Below are positions 33,215 through 41,911 of a stretch of DNA of 64,000 bases, in pieces (the first letter of the stretch is position 1; every line of letters begins with the position of its first letter). Source of the DNA: JBJXHC01 sp046160825. Its GTDB lineage: Bacteria; Bacteroidota; Ignavibacteria; UBA10030; UBA6906. Location of the stretch: contig JBJXHC010000009.1 in the NCBI GenBank assembly GCA_046160825.1, positions 46,160 to 110,159 on the forward strand, read 5' to 3'. The translations under genes and the position numbers were made by a program. The notes under the pieces are model-generated. The model was not told the origin of the DNA, ran no database searches, and saw only the letters and a list, made by a program, of their open reading frames with translations.

Positions 33215-34381
33215 ATGCATATTGCCAAACGAATGAAAACGCTTGGGACGGAAACTGCATTTGAAGTCCTGGTAAAAGCAAGAGCGCTGGAGGCACAGGG
33301 AAAACACATTGTGCATCTTGAAATCGGTGAGCCCGATTTTGACACTCCGGTCAATATCAAGGCTGCTGCAAAGAAGGCGCTTGATGCGGGGTTCACACAC
33401 TATGGACCCGCGCCGGGATTACCCGATGTGCGGAAAGCAATTGCTGCTCATATGTCGGGGCGGCTCGGAGTGCCATTCACGGCCAATCAGGTTGTGGTGA
33501 CGCCGGGAGGCAAGCCGATCATGTTTTATCTCATTCTTGCGTGTATCGATCCGGGCGATGAAGTGATCTATCCCAATCCCGGCTTTCCGATTTATGAATC
33601 GGTGATCAACTTCGTCGGGGCAAAACCTGTGCCGCTGCCGTTGCGCGAGGATCGGGAATTCCGGGTCGACCTTGATGAGTTGAAACGATTGATCACACCC
33701 AAAACGAGAATGCTTATCATCAACACACCCGGCAATCCCACGGGTGGAATTCTCACAAAGGACGACCTTCGGCATATTGCGGAGCTTGCGGTGCAGCACG
33801 ACTTGATCGTCCTTTCCGATGAAATTTACAGCCGCATTCTTTATGATGGGTTCGAACATACGAGCATCACCACGTTCCCAGGAATGCCCGAGCGTACAGT
33901 AATCCTTGATGGATTTTCCAAAACCTATGCAATGACGGGTTGGCGATTGGGGTTCGGGATTCTACCGGAGGTGTTGGTGCCATTCATCTCGCAATTGCAG
34001 ATCAACAGCAACTCGTGTACCGCGAGCTTTACGCAGATGGCCGGCATGGAAGCACTGGCGGGACCGCAGGCGGATGTGGAGACAATGGTGAAGGAATTCA
34101 AGAGGAGGAGGGATGTGATTGTTGACGGACTGAACGCCATACCCGGCTTTCGGTGTCATAAACCACTGGGCGCTTTTTATGTATTCCCCAATATTACAGG
34201 CACAGGCAAATCGTCACGCTTTCTTGCCGATCTCCTTCTGAATGAAGCCGGTGTTGCTTGTCTTTCCGGGACGGCCTTCGGCGCGCATGGAGAAGGATTC
34301 CTCCGGCTCTCGTATGCAAATTCAGTAGAGAATATTGAACTCGCTCTGGACCGTATCAAGACTTCTGTCGCAAAGTTCTAA
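33215..34381 (+). CDS. Pyridoxal-phosphate aminotransferase, class I/II (AspC-like)
   Basis: 388 residues. HLEIGEPDFDTP near residue 35, the substrate loop NTPGNPTGGIL, the PLP lysine in LDGFSKTYAMTGWRLG, and an arginine in GFLRLSYANSVENI that binds the substrate carboxylate. Fits fold-type-I aspartate- or aromatic-type transaminases. Amino acid specificity is not determined. The 286 bp before it, shared with the divergent BatA gene, show no other gene. A strong terminator follows. Confidence 0.93.
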   Translation: MHIAKRMKTLGTETAFEVLVKARALEAQGKHIVHLEIGEPDFDTPVNIKAAAKKALDAGFTHYGPAPGLPDVRKAIAAHMSGRLGVPFTANQVVVTPGGKPIMFYLILACIDPGDEVIYPNPGFPIYESVINFVGAKPVPLPLREDREFRVDLDELKRLITPKTRMLIINTPGNPTGGILTKDDLRHIAELAVQHDLIVLSDEIYSRILYDGFEHTSITTFPGMPERTVILDGFSKTYAMTGWRLGFGILPEVLVPFISQLQINSNSCTASFTQMAGMEALAGPQADVETMVKEFKRRRDVIVDGLNAIPGFRCHKPLGAFYVFPNITGTGKSSRFLADLLLNEAGVACLSGTAFGAHGEGFLRLSYANSVENIELALDRIKTSVAKF

Positions 34382-34410
34382 GACCCATAGTTCATATTAC
34401 CACAAAACAA

Positions 34411-34442
34411 AAAGCCCCGGTCTATTCGACCGGGGCTTTTTT
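34411..34442 (+). terminator. Rho-independent terminator after the aminotransferase
   Basis: AAAGCCCCGGTC-tattc-GACCGGGGCTTTTTT: a perfect 12-bp stem with T and A runs on both sides, so it can serve the convergent T9SS gene also. Confidence 0.92.
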
Positions 34443-34461
34443 CATTTGCCTCAACATCGGA

Positions 34462-36336
34462 CTATTTCACGAGCAGCAGCTTCTTCGTTTCATTAAACGC
34501 TCCAGCTTCGAGGCGGAGGAAGTAGGTACCCGATGGCATCTGTACACCGGTGTTGCTTGTGCCATCCCACTCTATGGTGTACGTGCCGGCTTCCTTGGAC
34601 TGGCGTTGCTCGAGGATTTTAATCTCTCTCCCTACAACGTCATAAACGGCAAGCCGCACACGGGTTATCCCCGGCAGTGTGTAGCTGATGAGCGTGCTCG
34701 GGTTGAACGGATTCGGATAATTCTGAGAGAGCGTGACCCTCTGCGGTAAGGTCGGATTCTCACCAACACCTGTTGGGATTTCCTCCCGCACAGCGGCACG
34801 AATCATCACATCGTTTACGTCGCGCGATCGATACGGGGCGTACCCATTTGTGTATTCCCATGTCCGGTATGAAATCGGTGTGGTGGCTTCGTACGAGAAT
34901 GCCATCTGGCCCCGTGCGCTGGCAAAGAACCTCTTGCCGGTAATGCGGATGCTGTCGCTGCCAAAACTGACGCCATTGTTTCCGACGACGGCATTGACCA
35001 CTCTTGTTCCCAGTATCGCTCCGGGCTCACCCGTTGAACCGTCGAGAATTTCCACCGTCATGGGGTTGGTGGTAACCGTTGCAATGTTGACATACACAGA
35101 TTCAATCCGGACCTGGGCGACCGGTACTTCAAAGTCCACCGCCATTCCGCCGCCGCCTGTCCAGTTAATGCTTCCACCGGATGTGCCTACTTCAAAAGCG
35201 AGGGGCGTATTTGCCGAGGTGGAGAAATTCGCTGAGAGTACTTCAGCCACCCGACTGTTGTTGCTCGGTCCCACATCACCTGTTACGAATGTAGCGAACG
35301 TGGTTGTGTAGCTTCCCACAACAGCGGGAGTGAAGAGGCGCGGGAATACCACATGGACCTGAGTCGCAGGGGCCATTGATACAAGAAATACCGTGTCGCG
35401 ATATGTCGGCTGGAGTGCCCGGGTTATCTGCGCCGTCACGCGAACGTTGTTCAGTGCTGCCGTCCCGAAATTCCGGACGATTGCACTGATGGTATCGGCC
35501 TGGCTCTGTCGCACAATCTTTCCGAGGTTCTCCGAGTTGAATCCGCCGAGAATACCGGCATCGGTGACCTGCAAGCCCGTATTGACTGTTCGTTTGAATT
35601 TGATGGCGAGTCCATTCGTCGGCATAAGCGCGTGCGGTCCTACGGATGAGAAGGTATAGTTCAACCCGATCTGTCCGGTTTGGTTTTCCATCCCGATGCA
35701 CAAGGTGGTGTTGTTTGTTACATTGTACTGACCCTGTTGCACTCCGTATTGATAGGTGATGGAACTATCCTGTTTGCTGAGGATCACCTGGAATGTGTGT
35801 TTGAGATTTGGGTTCGCCACGGTCTGCCATTCGGTGACATCGATAAAACTGATAATGAGTGAATCAGTACCGTTGGTCCAGTAATAGCATCGCGAGTTTG
35901 CCGCGGGGACAGTGAAATCGAGATCTCCTGTACAAATCGCAAGCATGTCGTTCGGAGAAACTGTGCTTGGAAGCTGTGCGAACGGAGAAGCAAAATTTGC
36001 AGTCTGGTTTCCAAAAGTCACATAACCATTGGATCCGATGCGGAACGTTGTAACGTCATACCAATAGTATGGGAAATTAAACTGGATTGGGAACGGCCCG
36101 ACGCTGTTATCGTCACCGAGTCCCGCTACCAAAGTTCCTGTTGCGGTGATGTCCACCCAATTAAATGTCGGACCGCCCGGGTCCGTACTGCGAACCCATG
36201 TGTAGCCCCAGGAGTCCGGGGCACTTGTATCCGCGGCAATGGGTGCAGGCGAGGAAATCTTCATTCCTTCCGCGCCATACATTGCGCATGGCAAATAGAG
36301 CGACAACAATAACAGAATCGTAAGAGTTCGTGTCAT
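34462..36336 (-). CDS. Secreted T9SS-sorted protein with CARDB-like domain
   Basis: 624 residues from ATG 36336, supported by GGAGG 6 bases upstream. Signal peptide TILLLLSLYLPCAMYG. The first 250 residues include FPIQFNFPYYWYDVTTFRIGSNGYVTFG, a nidogen-like or beta-sandwich surface module. A CARDB-like domain (VRNFGTAALNNVRVTAQI; GPSNNSRVAEV) spans about 270-380, then a further beta domain. The final 80 residues (LSQNYPNPFNPSTLISY to KKLLLVK) are a type A T9SS sorting domain. No enzyme motif. Probably a surface or matrix protein. Confidence 0.88.
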   Translation of the reverse strand: MTRTLTILLLLSLYLPCAMYGAEGMKISSPAPIAADTSAPDSWGYTWVRSTDPGGPTFNWVDITATGTLVAGLGDDNSVGPFPIQFNFPYYWYDVTTFRIGSNGYVTFGNQTANFASPFAQLPSTVSPNDMLAICTGDLDFTVPAANSRCYYWTNGTDSLIISFIDVTEWQTVANPNLKHTFQVILSKQDSSITYQYGVQQGQYNVTNNTTLCIGMENQTGQIGLNYTFSSVGPHALMPTNGLAIKFKRTVNTGLQVTDAGILGGFNSENLGKIVRQSQADTISAIVRNFGTAALNNVRVTAQITRALQPTYRDTVFLVSMAPATQVHVVFPRLFTPAVVGSYTTTFATFVTGDVGPSNNSRVAEVLSANFSTSANTPLAFEVGTSGGSINWTGGGGMAVDFEVPVAQVRIESVYVNIATVTTNPMTVEILDGSTGEPGAILGTRVVNAVVGNNGVSFGSDSIRITGKRFFASARGQMAFSYEATTPISYRTWEYTNGYAPYRSRDVNDVMIRAAVREEIPTGVGENPTLPQRVTLSQNYPNPFNPSTLISYTLPGITRVRLAVYDVVGREIKILEQRQSKEAGTYTIEWDGTSNTGVQMPSGTYFLRLEAGAFNETKKLLLVK

Positions 36337-36495
36337 GCGAACCTCCATCTGTGATGTATGATGTGAGATAGTTGCGGTCAATGGATTTCAGATCATTCTT
36401 CTGACCTTTCACGAAGAACGACCATAAACTGGTTGGAAAATTGTGACTCAATGTATTATCTCCCTGAGAAAGATGCAAGTTCCGATTGACAAACA

Positions 36496-37629
36496 TTGGA
36501 GCTATTGCTACATTGGTTCACCGCGCCGGAGACACGGGCAAAAACCCCGGCATTACTTCATTCTTCAGGCTGGTACATTATCTCCAACACTCCACATCAC
36601 GTGTACGCACGTAGTCATTCAACCCCGCAGGGGCAAACGCCTGTTGACGCCCTCGGCGAAATTGCCGGTACCAGCGCTTTTGCACAGGACCTCCGCGAAG
36701 TTGTGCAAACCGTTTCAAAGACCGGTGAACACATTATCATTTCAGGTGATCCGGGGACAGGTAAGCGCTTTATCGCCTCGGTCATTAACACCTTGACCTT
36801 TCGAAAGTCTCCCGGAAACCTTGTCGGAATTGCCCCCCAGACTCATGAGGACGAGGTTCGTGCGATCCTTTTTGAGGAAGAGCGCCGGCGGATAGAAGGA
36901 ATGCTTGGGAGGCCCGTGGCGGTTCTCGGTTCACGGGGGACCCTTGTCATCCGCAATGTCTACGAGTTTAGTATTATTGGACAAACTCGCGTGGCCCGGT
37001 TCCTGATCCAGCAGGAGTCACACGCAACGACAAAACCATCGCAGCTTCGGGTGATCTTTCTTGTGCCGTCCGGTTGGACCCCAAAATCACGCCAACGTGC
37101 TGTCATTGATTCGCTCGATCAGTACCTGCGTGGTTTCAGGCAGATTGTCTTGAAACCGTTGCGAACCCGTCCCGAGGACGTTCCATCGCTGGTCGAACAT
37201 TTTCTTCGATCGCTTCTTGGTCCGAATGGGAAGCTGCCGACCGTTGACGAAGAAACAATGAAGCAACTGACCAATCATGCCTGGCATGATAACGTCCGGG
37301 AGTTGAAAATCGTGGTGGGAGAGGGCTTGTCCCGTTCAAGTGATGGGGTGTTCGTCCTTCCGGATTCATTCATTGATGAGGTGGCTCTTGTCGAAGGGAT
37401 TCTCAAAAACATACTCTCCGGAAAAAAGGGGAAACTCGAGTTGGTACTCAACGAGTTGGAAAGGGCGTTGCTCCGGCGGGCTCTTGTACGGGCGGAGAAT
37501 GATCGGCTGAAGTCTGCGCAATTGCTGAGTGTCTCGGATTTGAATCTGCGATATCGCCTGCGAAAATTCCGCTTGCAGGATATCCCGATTGAACAGCCGG
37601 GAAAACCCGACGATATACCGGAACAGTGA
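36496..37629 (+). CDS. NtrC-like AAA+ regulator lacking the GAFTGA loop
   Basis: Up to 377 residues; the start is uncertain (TTG 36496 or GTG 36601). The AAA+ core is degenerate: Walker A GDPGTGKRF, DVPSLVEHFLRSLL and the sensor II-like WHDNVRELKIVVGEG are recognisable. The GAFTGA sigma-54 contact loop and a clear Walker B are missing. A Fis-like C-terminus (LNELERALLRRALVRAENDRLKSAQLLSVSDLNLRYRLRKF) is kept. It is probably a regulator derived from sigma-54 activators that no longer opens sigma-54 promoters. Its stop overlaps the murI start. Confidence 0.75.
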   Translation: MELLLHWFTAPETRAKTPALLHSSGWYIISNTPHHVYARSHSTPQGQTPVDALGEIAGTSAFAQDLREVVQTVSKTGEHIIISGDPGTGKRFIASVINTLTFRKSPGNLVGIAPQTHEDEVRAILFEEERRRIEGMLGRPVAVLGSRGTLVIRNVYEFSIIGQTRVARFLIQQESHATTKPSQLRVIFLVPSGWTPKSRQRAVIDSLDQYLRGFRQIVLKPLRTRPEDVPSLVEHFLRSLLGPNGKLPTVDEETMKQLTNHAWHDNVRELKIVVGEGLSRSSDGVFVLPDSFIDEVALVEGILKNILSGKKGKLELVLNELERALLRRALVRAENDRLKSAQLLSVSDLNLRYRLRKFRLQDIPIEQPGKPDDIPEQ

Positions 37630-38450
37630 AAACACAAGGCATGTCCATTCCCATCTCCAAACCCATCGGTGTGTTTGATAGCGGCATCGGTGGTCTCACT
37701 GTCGTGCGCGCGCTCATGACGCATCTTCCTCACGAGAACGTTGTCTATTTTGGTGATACTGCGCGTGTGCCATATGGCCCCAAATCTCCGCAGGTAGTCC
37801 GGGAGTACACCGCTCAGGATGTTGATTTCCTTGTTTCAAAAGATGTGAAGATGGTGGTGATTGCCTGCAACACTGTATCATCAGTTGCCCTGGACGTTGT
37901 GCAGAAACGGGCAAAGATGCCTGTGGTGGGAGTGATTCTTCCGGGGGCTGAAGCCGCTACGAAAGCGACGCACAAGAAGAGGGTGGGGGTGATCGGGACG
38001 CGCGCAACGGTGAACAGCAACGCTTATGCGCACGCGATCCGGCAGATCGATGAATCCATCCAGGTCTTCTCGCAAGAGTGTCCGCTTTTCGTACCGCTGG
38101 CGGAGGAGGGATGGACGGACCACAAGGTGACGGAGATGGTGGCGAGGGAGTATCTGTTCCCGATGAAGCTTGAAAAAATTGATACGTTGATTCTGGGATG
38201 TACGCACTATCCGATACTCCGCAACGCTATCATGGCGGCGATGGGAGATGATGTAACGTTGATTGATTCCGGAGAGGCGGCGGCGATACAGGTGGCACGT
38301 GTACTGGATCAACAGGGGATCCGCAATCCCAGCACACAAAAACCACATCTGCAATTTTTTGTGAGTGATGTTCCTGCAAAATTCACGGAAATCGGAGAGC
38401 GGTTCCTCGGAGAAAAAATGGGTGTCGTTCAAAAGGTGGCCGGCTTTTAA
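37626..38450 (+). CDS. murI: Glutamate racemase
   Basis: 274 residues from GTG 37626, or 269 from ATG 37641. The GTGA overlap with the upstream stop favours the GTG. It makes D-glutamate for peptidoglycan. Substrate-binding IGVFDSGIGGLTVVRA, catalytic cysteines in VVIACNTVSSVAL and LILGCTHYPIL, and the conserved YFGDTARVPYG segment are all present. Length is normal. Confidence 0.95.
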   Translation: MKTQGMSIPISKPIGVFDSGIGGLTVVRALMTHLPHENVVYFGDTARVPYGPKSPQVVREYTAQDVDFLVSKDVKMVVIACNTVSSVALDVVQKRAKMPVVGVILPGAEAATKATHKKRVGVIGTRATVNSNAYAHAIRQIDESIQVFSQECPLFVPLAEEGWTDHKVTEMVAREYLFPMKLEKIDTLILGCTHYPILRNAIMAAMGDDVTLIDSGEAAAIQVARVLDQQGIRNPSTQKPHLQFFVSDVPAKFTEIGERFLGEKMGVVQKVAGF

Positions 38451-38462
38451 GCGCCGTCATCT

Positions 38463-39269
38463 TTAACTGGCCAGCCGGTGCCGAATCTTGTCCACGATTT
38501 TGGAAAGTTCACGCGGGCCCGCAAGCAAATGTGCCCTCAATAAACTGCTCTTCAATGCCGCATCAAACGCAGCCGTGTCCGTCCGACAAGAAGCATCAAG
38601 AAGTTGCGTGATGGTTCCTTCCCGTGCAAGATACCGTGCAAGATTGTGTGAAGAAACCGGGTAACCCACCAGGGAGACGCCCGGAGAGTCGCGCAGATAC
38701 TGACACCGGCGCCGATCAATAGAGTCTCCGATCGAATAATATACGTGGGTATGTAACGTAGACCGTTGCGTTTGGTTCAGCAAGAACTTGAGGTCTGCGG
38801 TTGGATCCTGCGGATCAACGAGCCCGGCAAACGATGCGACTGCATCCCTGCGGTGGTATTCGCTTTCGTTGAATAGACGTGTGGGCGGATTAAATGCGTG
38901 AATCTCATGAGCTCCTGCAAGAGCGCCCAATGCAATCGCTGCGTACCCGCCTCCTGAATTACCAACACAAACAATCCGACGGATGCCCTCACTCTGCACA
39001 ATCCTGAATAGACAGTCGGCCAGCTCATAGATATTCCCGGCAACATCCGGTATTCCCCGGTGATATAATGCGGAGTATGGATCGACGAAAAAAGCCTTTT
39101 TTACAGGTAAATCGATCACCGAGCTTCTGAAGGCAAAGGCCGGCTTATTGTCTGTTAGTGGAATTGCCGCAAAAGAGACCAGCAATACATCGCTGTCTGC
39201 GGCCAGATCCAAAAGCATACTTTGTGATTGTGTGATTATCAAGGAGCCCCCTTCTTGATTCACCTTCAA
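38463..39269 (-). CDS. Alpha/beta-hydrolase-like protein, paralog 1
   Basis: 268 residues. A strand-rich opening VLLVSFAAIP, a conserved LPVKKAFFVDPYSALYHRGIPDV segment, and a nucleophile elbow IVCVGNSGGGYAAIALG (Gly-Asn-Ser-Gly-Gly) suggest an alpha/beta hydrolase with Ser near 112. A possible Asp (YSIGDSIDRRRC) and His (SSHNLARYL) complete a triad. The gene at 41129-41911 is a clear paralog sharing these segments. Similar domains occur near glycan-modifying genes. Substrate unknown. Confidence 0.7.
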   Translation of the reverse strand: MKVNQEGGSLIITQSQSMLLDLAADSDVLLVSFAAIPLTDNKPAFAFRSSVIDLPVKKAFFVDPYSALYHRGIPDVAGNIYELADCLFRIVQSEGIRRIVCVGNSGGGYAAIALGALAGAHEIHAFNPPTRLFNESEYHRRDAVASFAGLVDPQDPTADLKFLLNQTQRSTLHTHVYYSIGDSIDRRRCQYLRDSPGVSLVGYPVSSHNLARYLAREGTITQLLDASCRTDTAAFDAALKSSLLRAHLLAGPRELSKIVDKIRHRLAS

Positions 39270-39334
39270 TGTAACCCATCACCGAAGTGTTGTCTGTGAG
39301 ACGTAACACTCCCAATGTGCCGCCAGAGACCTGT

Positions 39335-39586
39335 TTAGGCCTGTTTTTTCTTTATCATCCGGTAAAGCGCCAGAAGAATGACTGCTCCCAGGATTGCAGC
39401 GATGAACCCGCCTGCTTCCCCCTCGCCATACCATCCAATCATTCGTCCAAGGAAACTCGCGAGAACCGCGCCAGCTATGCCAAGCAGTGTTGTTATGATG
39501 AAGCCTCCGGGATCCTTTCCGGGCATCAACAATTTGGCGATAGCGCCAGCGACAAATCCAATAACGATCATCCAGATGATTCCCAT
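39335..39586 (-). CDS. GlsB/YeaQ/YmgE-type small membrane protein
   Basis: 83 residues, three hydrophobic segments, glycine-rich: GIIWMIVIGFVAGAIAKLLMPGKDPGG, ITTLLGIAGAVLASFLG, AAILGAVILLALYRMIKKKQ. Full length for the transglycosylase-associated (GlsB/YeaQ/YmgE) stress family. An inner-membrane protein; biochemical role unknown. Confidence 0.9.
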   Translation of the reverse strand: MGIIWMIVIGFVAGAIAKLLMPGKDPGGFIITTLLGIAGAVLASFLGRMIGWYGEGEAGGFIAAILGAVILLALYRMIKKKQA

Positions 39587-39597
39587 GATATACTCCT

Positions 39598-40179
39598 TTA
39601 TGAATGTGGTGATGATGTTGCTTGTCTGCCGAACACGAGTCTGCGGGAAAGTCGATATGCTGTAACAAGAACTACAAGAACAAGAGTTACCGCGACGATG
39701 GGAACAAGAATTGCCAGCAATGAAAGAAACAACGCTCCGAACAGTTCCACAGTAGAGACGAGGAAATTTCCAAGCCCGCCGGTGAGTGCCGACGATTTCA
39801 AGCGGAGTAACGCTGTCGATCCCTGAATGAGTCCTGCTGTTCCTCCGCCGGCAATGAACGCGAGGGACCAGCGAAGAACAGGATCAAGCTCTGTGAGAAT
39901 TGACGCAGAGGCGACGATGCCTGCCACAACAGCGAGTGGCGTTGCTATCGTATCAAGGAGATTGTCGACCCACGGAATGTAGTAGGCCGCAATCTCGATC
40001 ACCATTGCTGTTCCGAAGACGATCAGCGCAGGGAGTGAGCCGATCCACACGAACTCATCCGCCAACGGAATGGCACCGGAGAGAGCAGCGACACTCAACA
40101 CAAGTAATGGCAGAAACACGCGAAACCCGCACGCCGCGCTGAGTCCGATTCCAAGAAGAACGCCGATCGCAGAATCCAT
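39598..40179 (-). CDS. DUF4126 family membrane protein
   Basis: 193 residues with about five hydrophobic helices. The opening SAIGVLLGIGLSAACGFRVFLPLLVLS and the central WVDNLLDTIATPLAVVAGIVASA with GGGTAGLIQGSTALLR match DUF4126. Function unknown. It lies 11 bp upstream of the small GlsB-type gene and 13 bp after the M48 peptidase, suggesting one operon. Confidence 0.85.
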   Translation of the reverse strand: MDSAIGVLLGIGLSAACGFRVFLPLLVLSVAALSGAIPLADEFVWIGSLPALIVFGTAMVIEIAAYYIPWVDNLLDTIATPLAVVAGIVASASILTELDPVLRWSLAFIAGGGTAGLIQGSTALLRLKSSALTGGLGNFLVSTVELFGALFLSLLAILVPIVAVTLVLVVLVTAYRLSRRLVFGRQATSSPHS

Positions 40180-40192
40180 AATGATTCAGTGG

Positions 40193-41014
40193 TTACTTCT
40201 TGTAGTACTTCAGTGCTTCGGGCAAATGCTTTTTGATATTATTGATGCGTGTCGCGTCGGATGGATGCGTGCTCATAAATTCCGGCGGTGCTGAGCCCCC
40301 TTTTTGTGCGGACATTCTCTGCCAGAAGCTCACGGCCTCGTTCGGATCATAACCTGCCATCGCCATAAAGACAAGTCCCAATTCATCCGCTTCACTCTCC
40401 TGCAAACGACTGAACGGCAGTAACGCGCCGTACTGTGCCCCGACGCTGAATGCGGTTGACCAGAGTGCACGAGTTTGTTCCGGTTTGTTCTGCAACGCCA
40501 CGTCCAGCGCGACGCCACCAAGTTGCGCAAGCAGCCCCTGGCTCATTCGTTCCCCGCCGTGTTCGGCGACGGCATGTGCCACCTCGTGTCCCATCACCAC
40601 GGCAAGACCTGCTTCGGTTTGCGTGACCGGCAGGATTCCCGTATAGACGACGATCTTTCCGCCCGGCATACACCACGCATTTACATCGGGGCTTTCAACG
40701 AGGTTTACTTCCCACTGATAGCCCTTCAAATGTTCCGAGAGTCCCTTTTCAGAGAAGTATCTTTCGACCGCTTTCTGGATGTTAAGCCCCGTCCGTTTTA
40801 CCATTGCAGTTTTGTCGGCGTCCGTAGTGAGTTTATTTCCCTTGAGGAACTCGCCGTACTGCTGATAGCTCATGGAGAGCATGGTGGATGCGGGGATGAG
40901 GCTGAGTTGTTTGCGACCGGTGATCGGTACGGTACTGCAAGCAACGATCATGACCGAGAGCATGAGTGACCAGAGTAATACACGTTTCAATATGTCTTCC
41001 CTTCGTTCATTCAA
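40193..41014 (-). CDS. M48-family metallopeptidase lipoprotein
   Basis: 273 residues. Lipobox SVMIVAC (Cys26), then the conserved VPITGRKQLSLIP opening and the zinc motif GHEVAHAVAEHGGERM, with the third ligand in RLQESEADELGLVFMAMAGYDP. This is the BepA/LoiP-like periplasmic group, which degrades or refolds outer-membrane proteins. Length is normal. The 114 bp upstream show nothing. Confidence 0.93.
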   Translation of the reverse strand: MNERREDILKRVLLWSLMLSVMIVACSTVPITGRKQLSLIPASTMLSMSYQQYGEFLKGNKLTTDADKTAMVKRTGLNIQKAVERYFSEKGLSEHLKGYQWEVNLVESPDVNAWCMPGGKIVVYTGILPVTQTEAGLAVVMGHEVAHAVAEHGGERMSQGLLAQLGGVALDVALQNKPEQTRALWSTAFSVGAQYGALLPFSRLQESEADELGLVFMAMAGYDPNEAVSFWQRMSAQKGGSAPPEFMSTHPSDATRINNIKKHLPEALKYYKK

Positions 41015-41128
41015 AAAATAAATGCCAGTCTAATACGGCCAAATATATACAATACAGGTTCAATCAACAACACCGGTGTGTGGTAATCAATCAGGCGTGG
41101 TTCGAATGTTTCCTGATGCCCATTGTTC

Positions 41129-41911
41129 TCAACAGATTGCGGGCAAGGAATACAAACTCCTCGCTCGAAAACCATGACCTGCTAATGCTCCGGTGGGCGA
41201 CTTCCTCAACCGGGCTTGTTCGCCCGCGATACTCGCTTCAAGAACCTGTCGCAGGCAATGTGTCTTCGCGAGATAATGGGCAAGCGTGTGTCCGCCAAAT
41301 GGATACCTGAATAACCTGACCCCTGTGAGTCCTTGCATATGCAATGCATGGCGCCTGTCCATGGAATTTCCATGTGCATAATAAATGTTGATTGAGGTTG
41401 TGCCATTACTCTTCTGTTCGTGAAGAGCTCGCAGGTCCAGCCTCACACTGCCTCGACCGGCAACCTCGGTCATAATATCCAGGTTGTTCGACTCTTGTAC
41501 ATCAGCGTAGTCGGTGAAGCGCGTACATGGAGAAATCGCGTGGACATCATCAGCCCCGGCGAGAATGCCGAAGAGTATCGCCGCATATCCCCCCGTTGAA
41601 TTTCCGAGCATGATGACCCGACGGATATTCTCGCGTGAGCGGAGTTGCCGGATGAAAGAAACGATCTCATCGGCCGTATCACCAACACCCGGCACGCCGC
41701 AATGATACAAGCGCACGTGCGGATCGTGGAACCACGCCTTCTTGACGGGAAGGTCTGAGAGAAGTCGCACAAACGCAAATTCCGATTTGCCGGTCTGGCC
41801 CGGGATTGCTGCAAAGGAAACAACAAGCGTGCTGCTCTCCACCGTGCAATCAAGCTTAATCCCGCTTCCCGGCTTATCGGTACGGAACGAGTTAAAATCC
41901 CGACCGGTCAC
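41129..41911 (-). CDS. Alpha/beta-hydrolase-like protein, paralog 2
   Basis: 260 residues. It shares with 38463-39269 the segments LVVSFAAIPG, LPVKKAWFHDPHVRLYHCGVPGVGD, the nucleophile elbow VIMLGNSTGGYAAILFG, YYAHGNSMDRRHALHM and GGHTLAHYLAKTH. The candidate Ser-Asp-His triad is kept. It overlaps the stop of the upstream SDR gene by 4 bases, so the two are coupled. Likely acts on a small or glycan substrate; unknown. Confidence 0.7.
   Translation of the reverse strand: MTGRDFNSFRTDKPGSGIKLDCTVESSTLVVSFAAIPGQTGKSEFAFVRLLSDLPVKKAWFHDPHVRLYHCGVPGVGDTADEIVSFIRQLRSRENIRRVIMLGNSTGGYAAILFGILAGADDVHAISPCTRFTDYADVQESNNLDIMTEVAGRGSVRLDLRALHEQKSNGTTSINIYYAHGNSMDRRHALHMQGLTGVRLFRYPFGGHTLAHYLAKTHCLRQVLEASIAGEQARLRKSPTGALAGHGFRARSLYSLPAIC

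Noticed and set aside
36496..37629. Classic sigma-54 response regulator
   Set aside because: No receiver domain and no GAFTGA, so a standard activator call is not supported.
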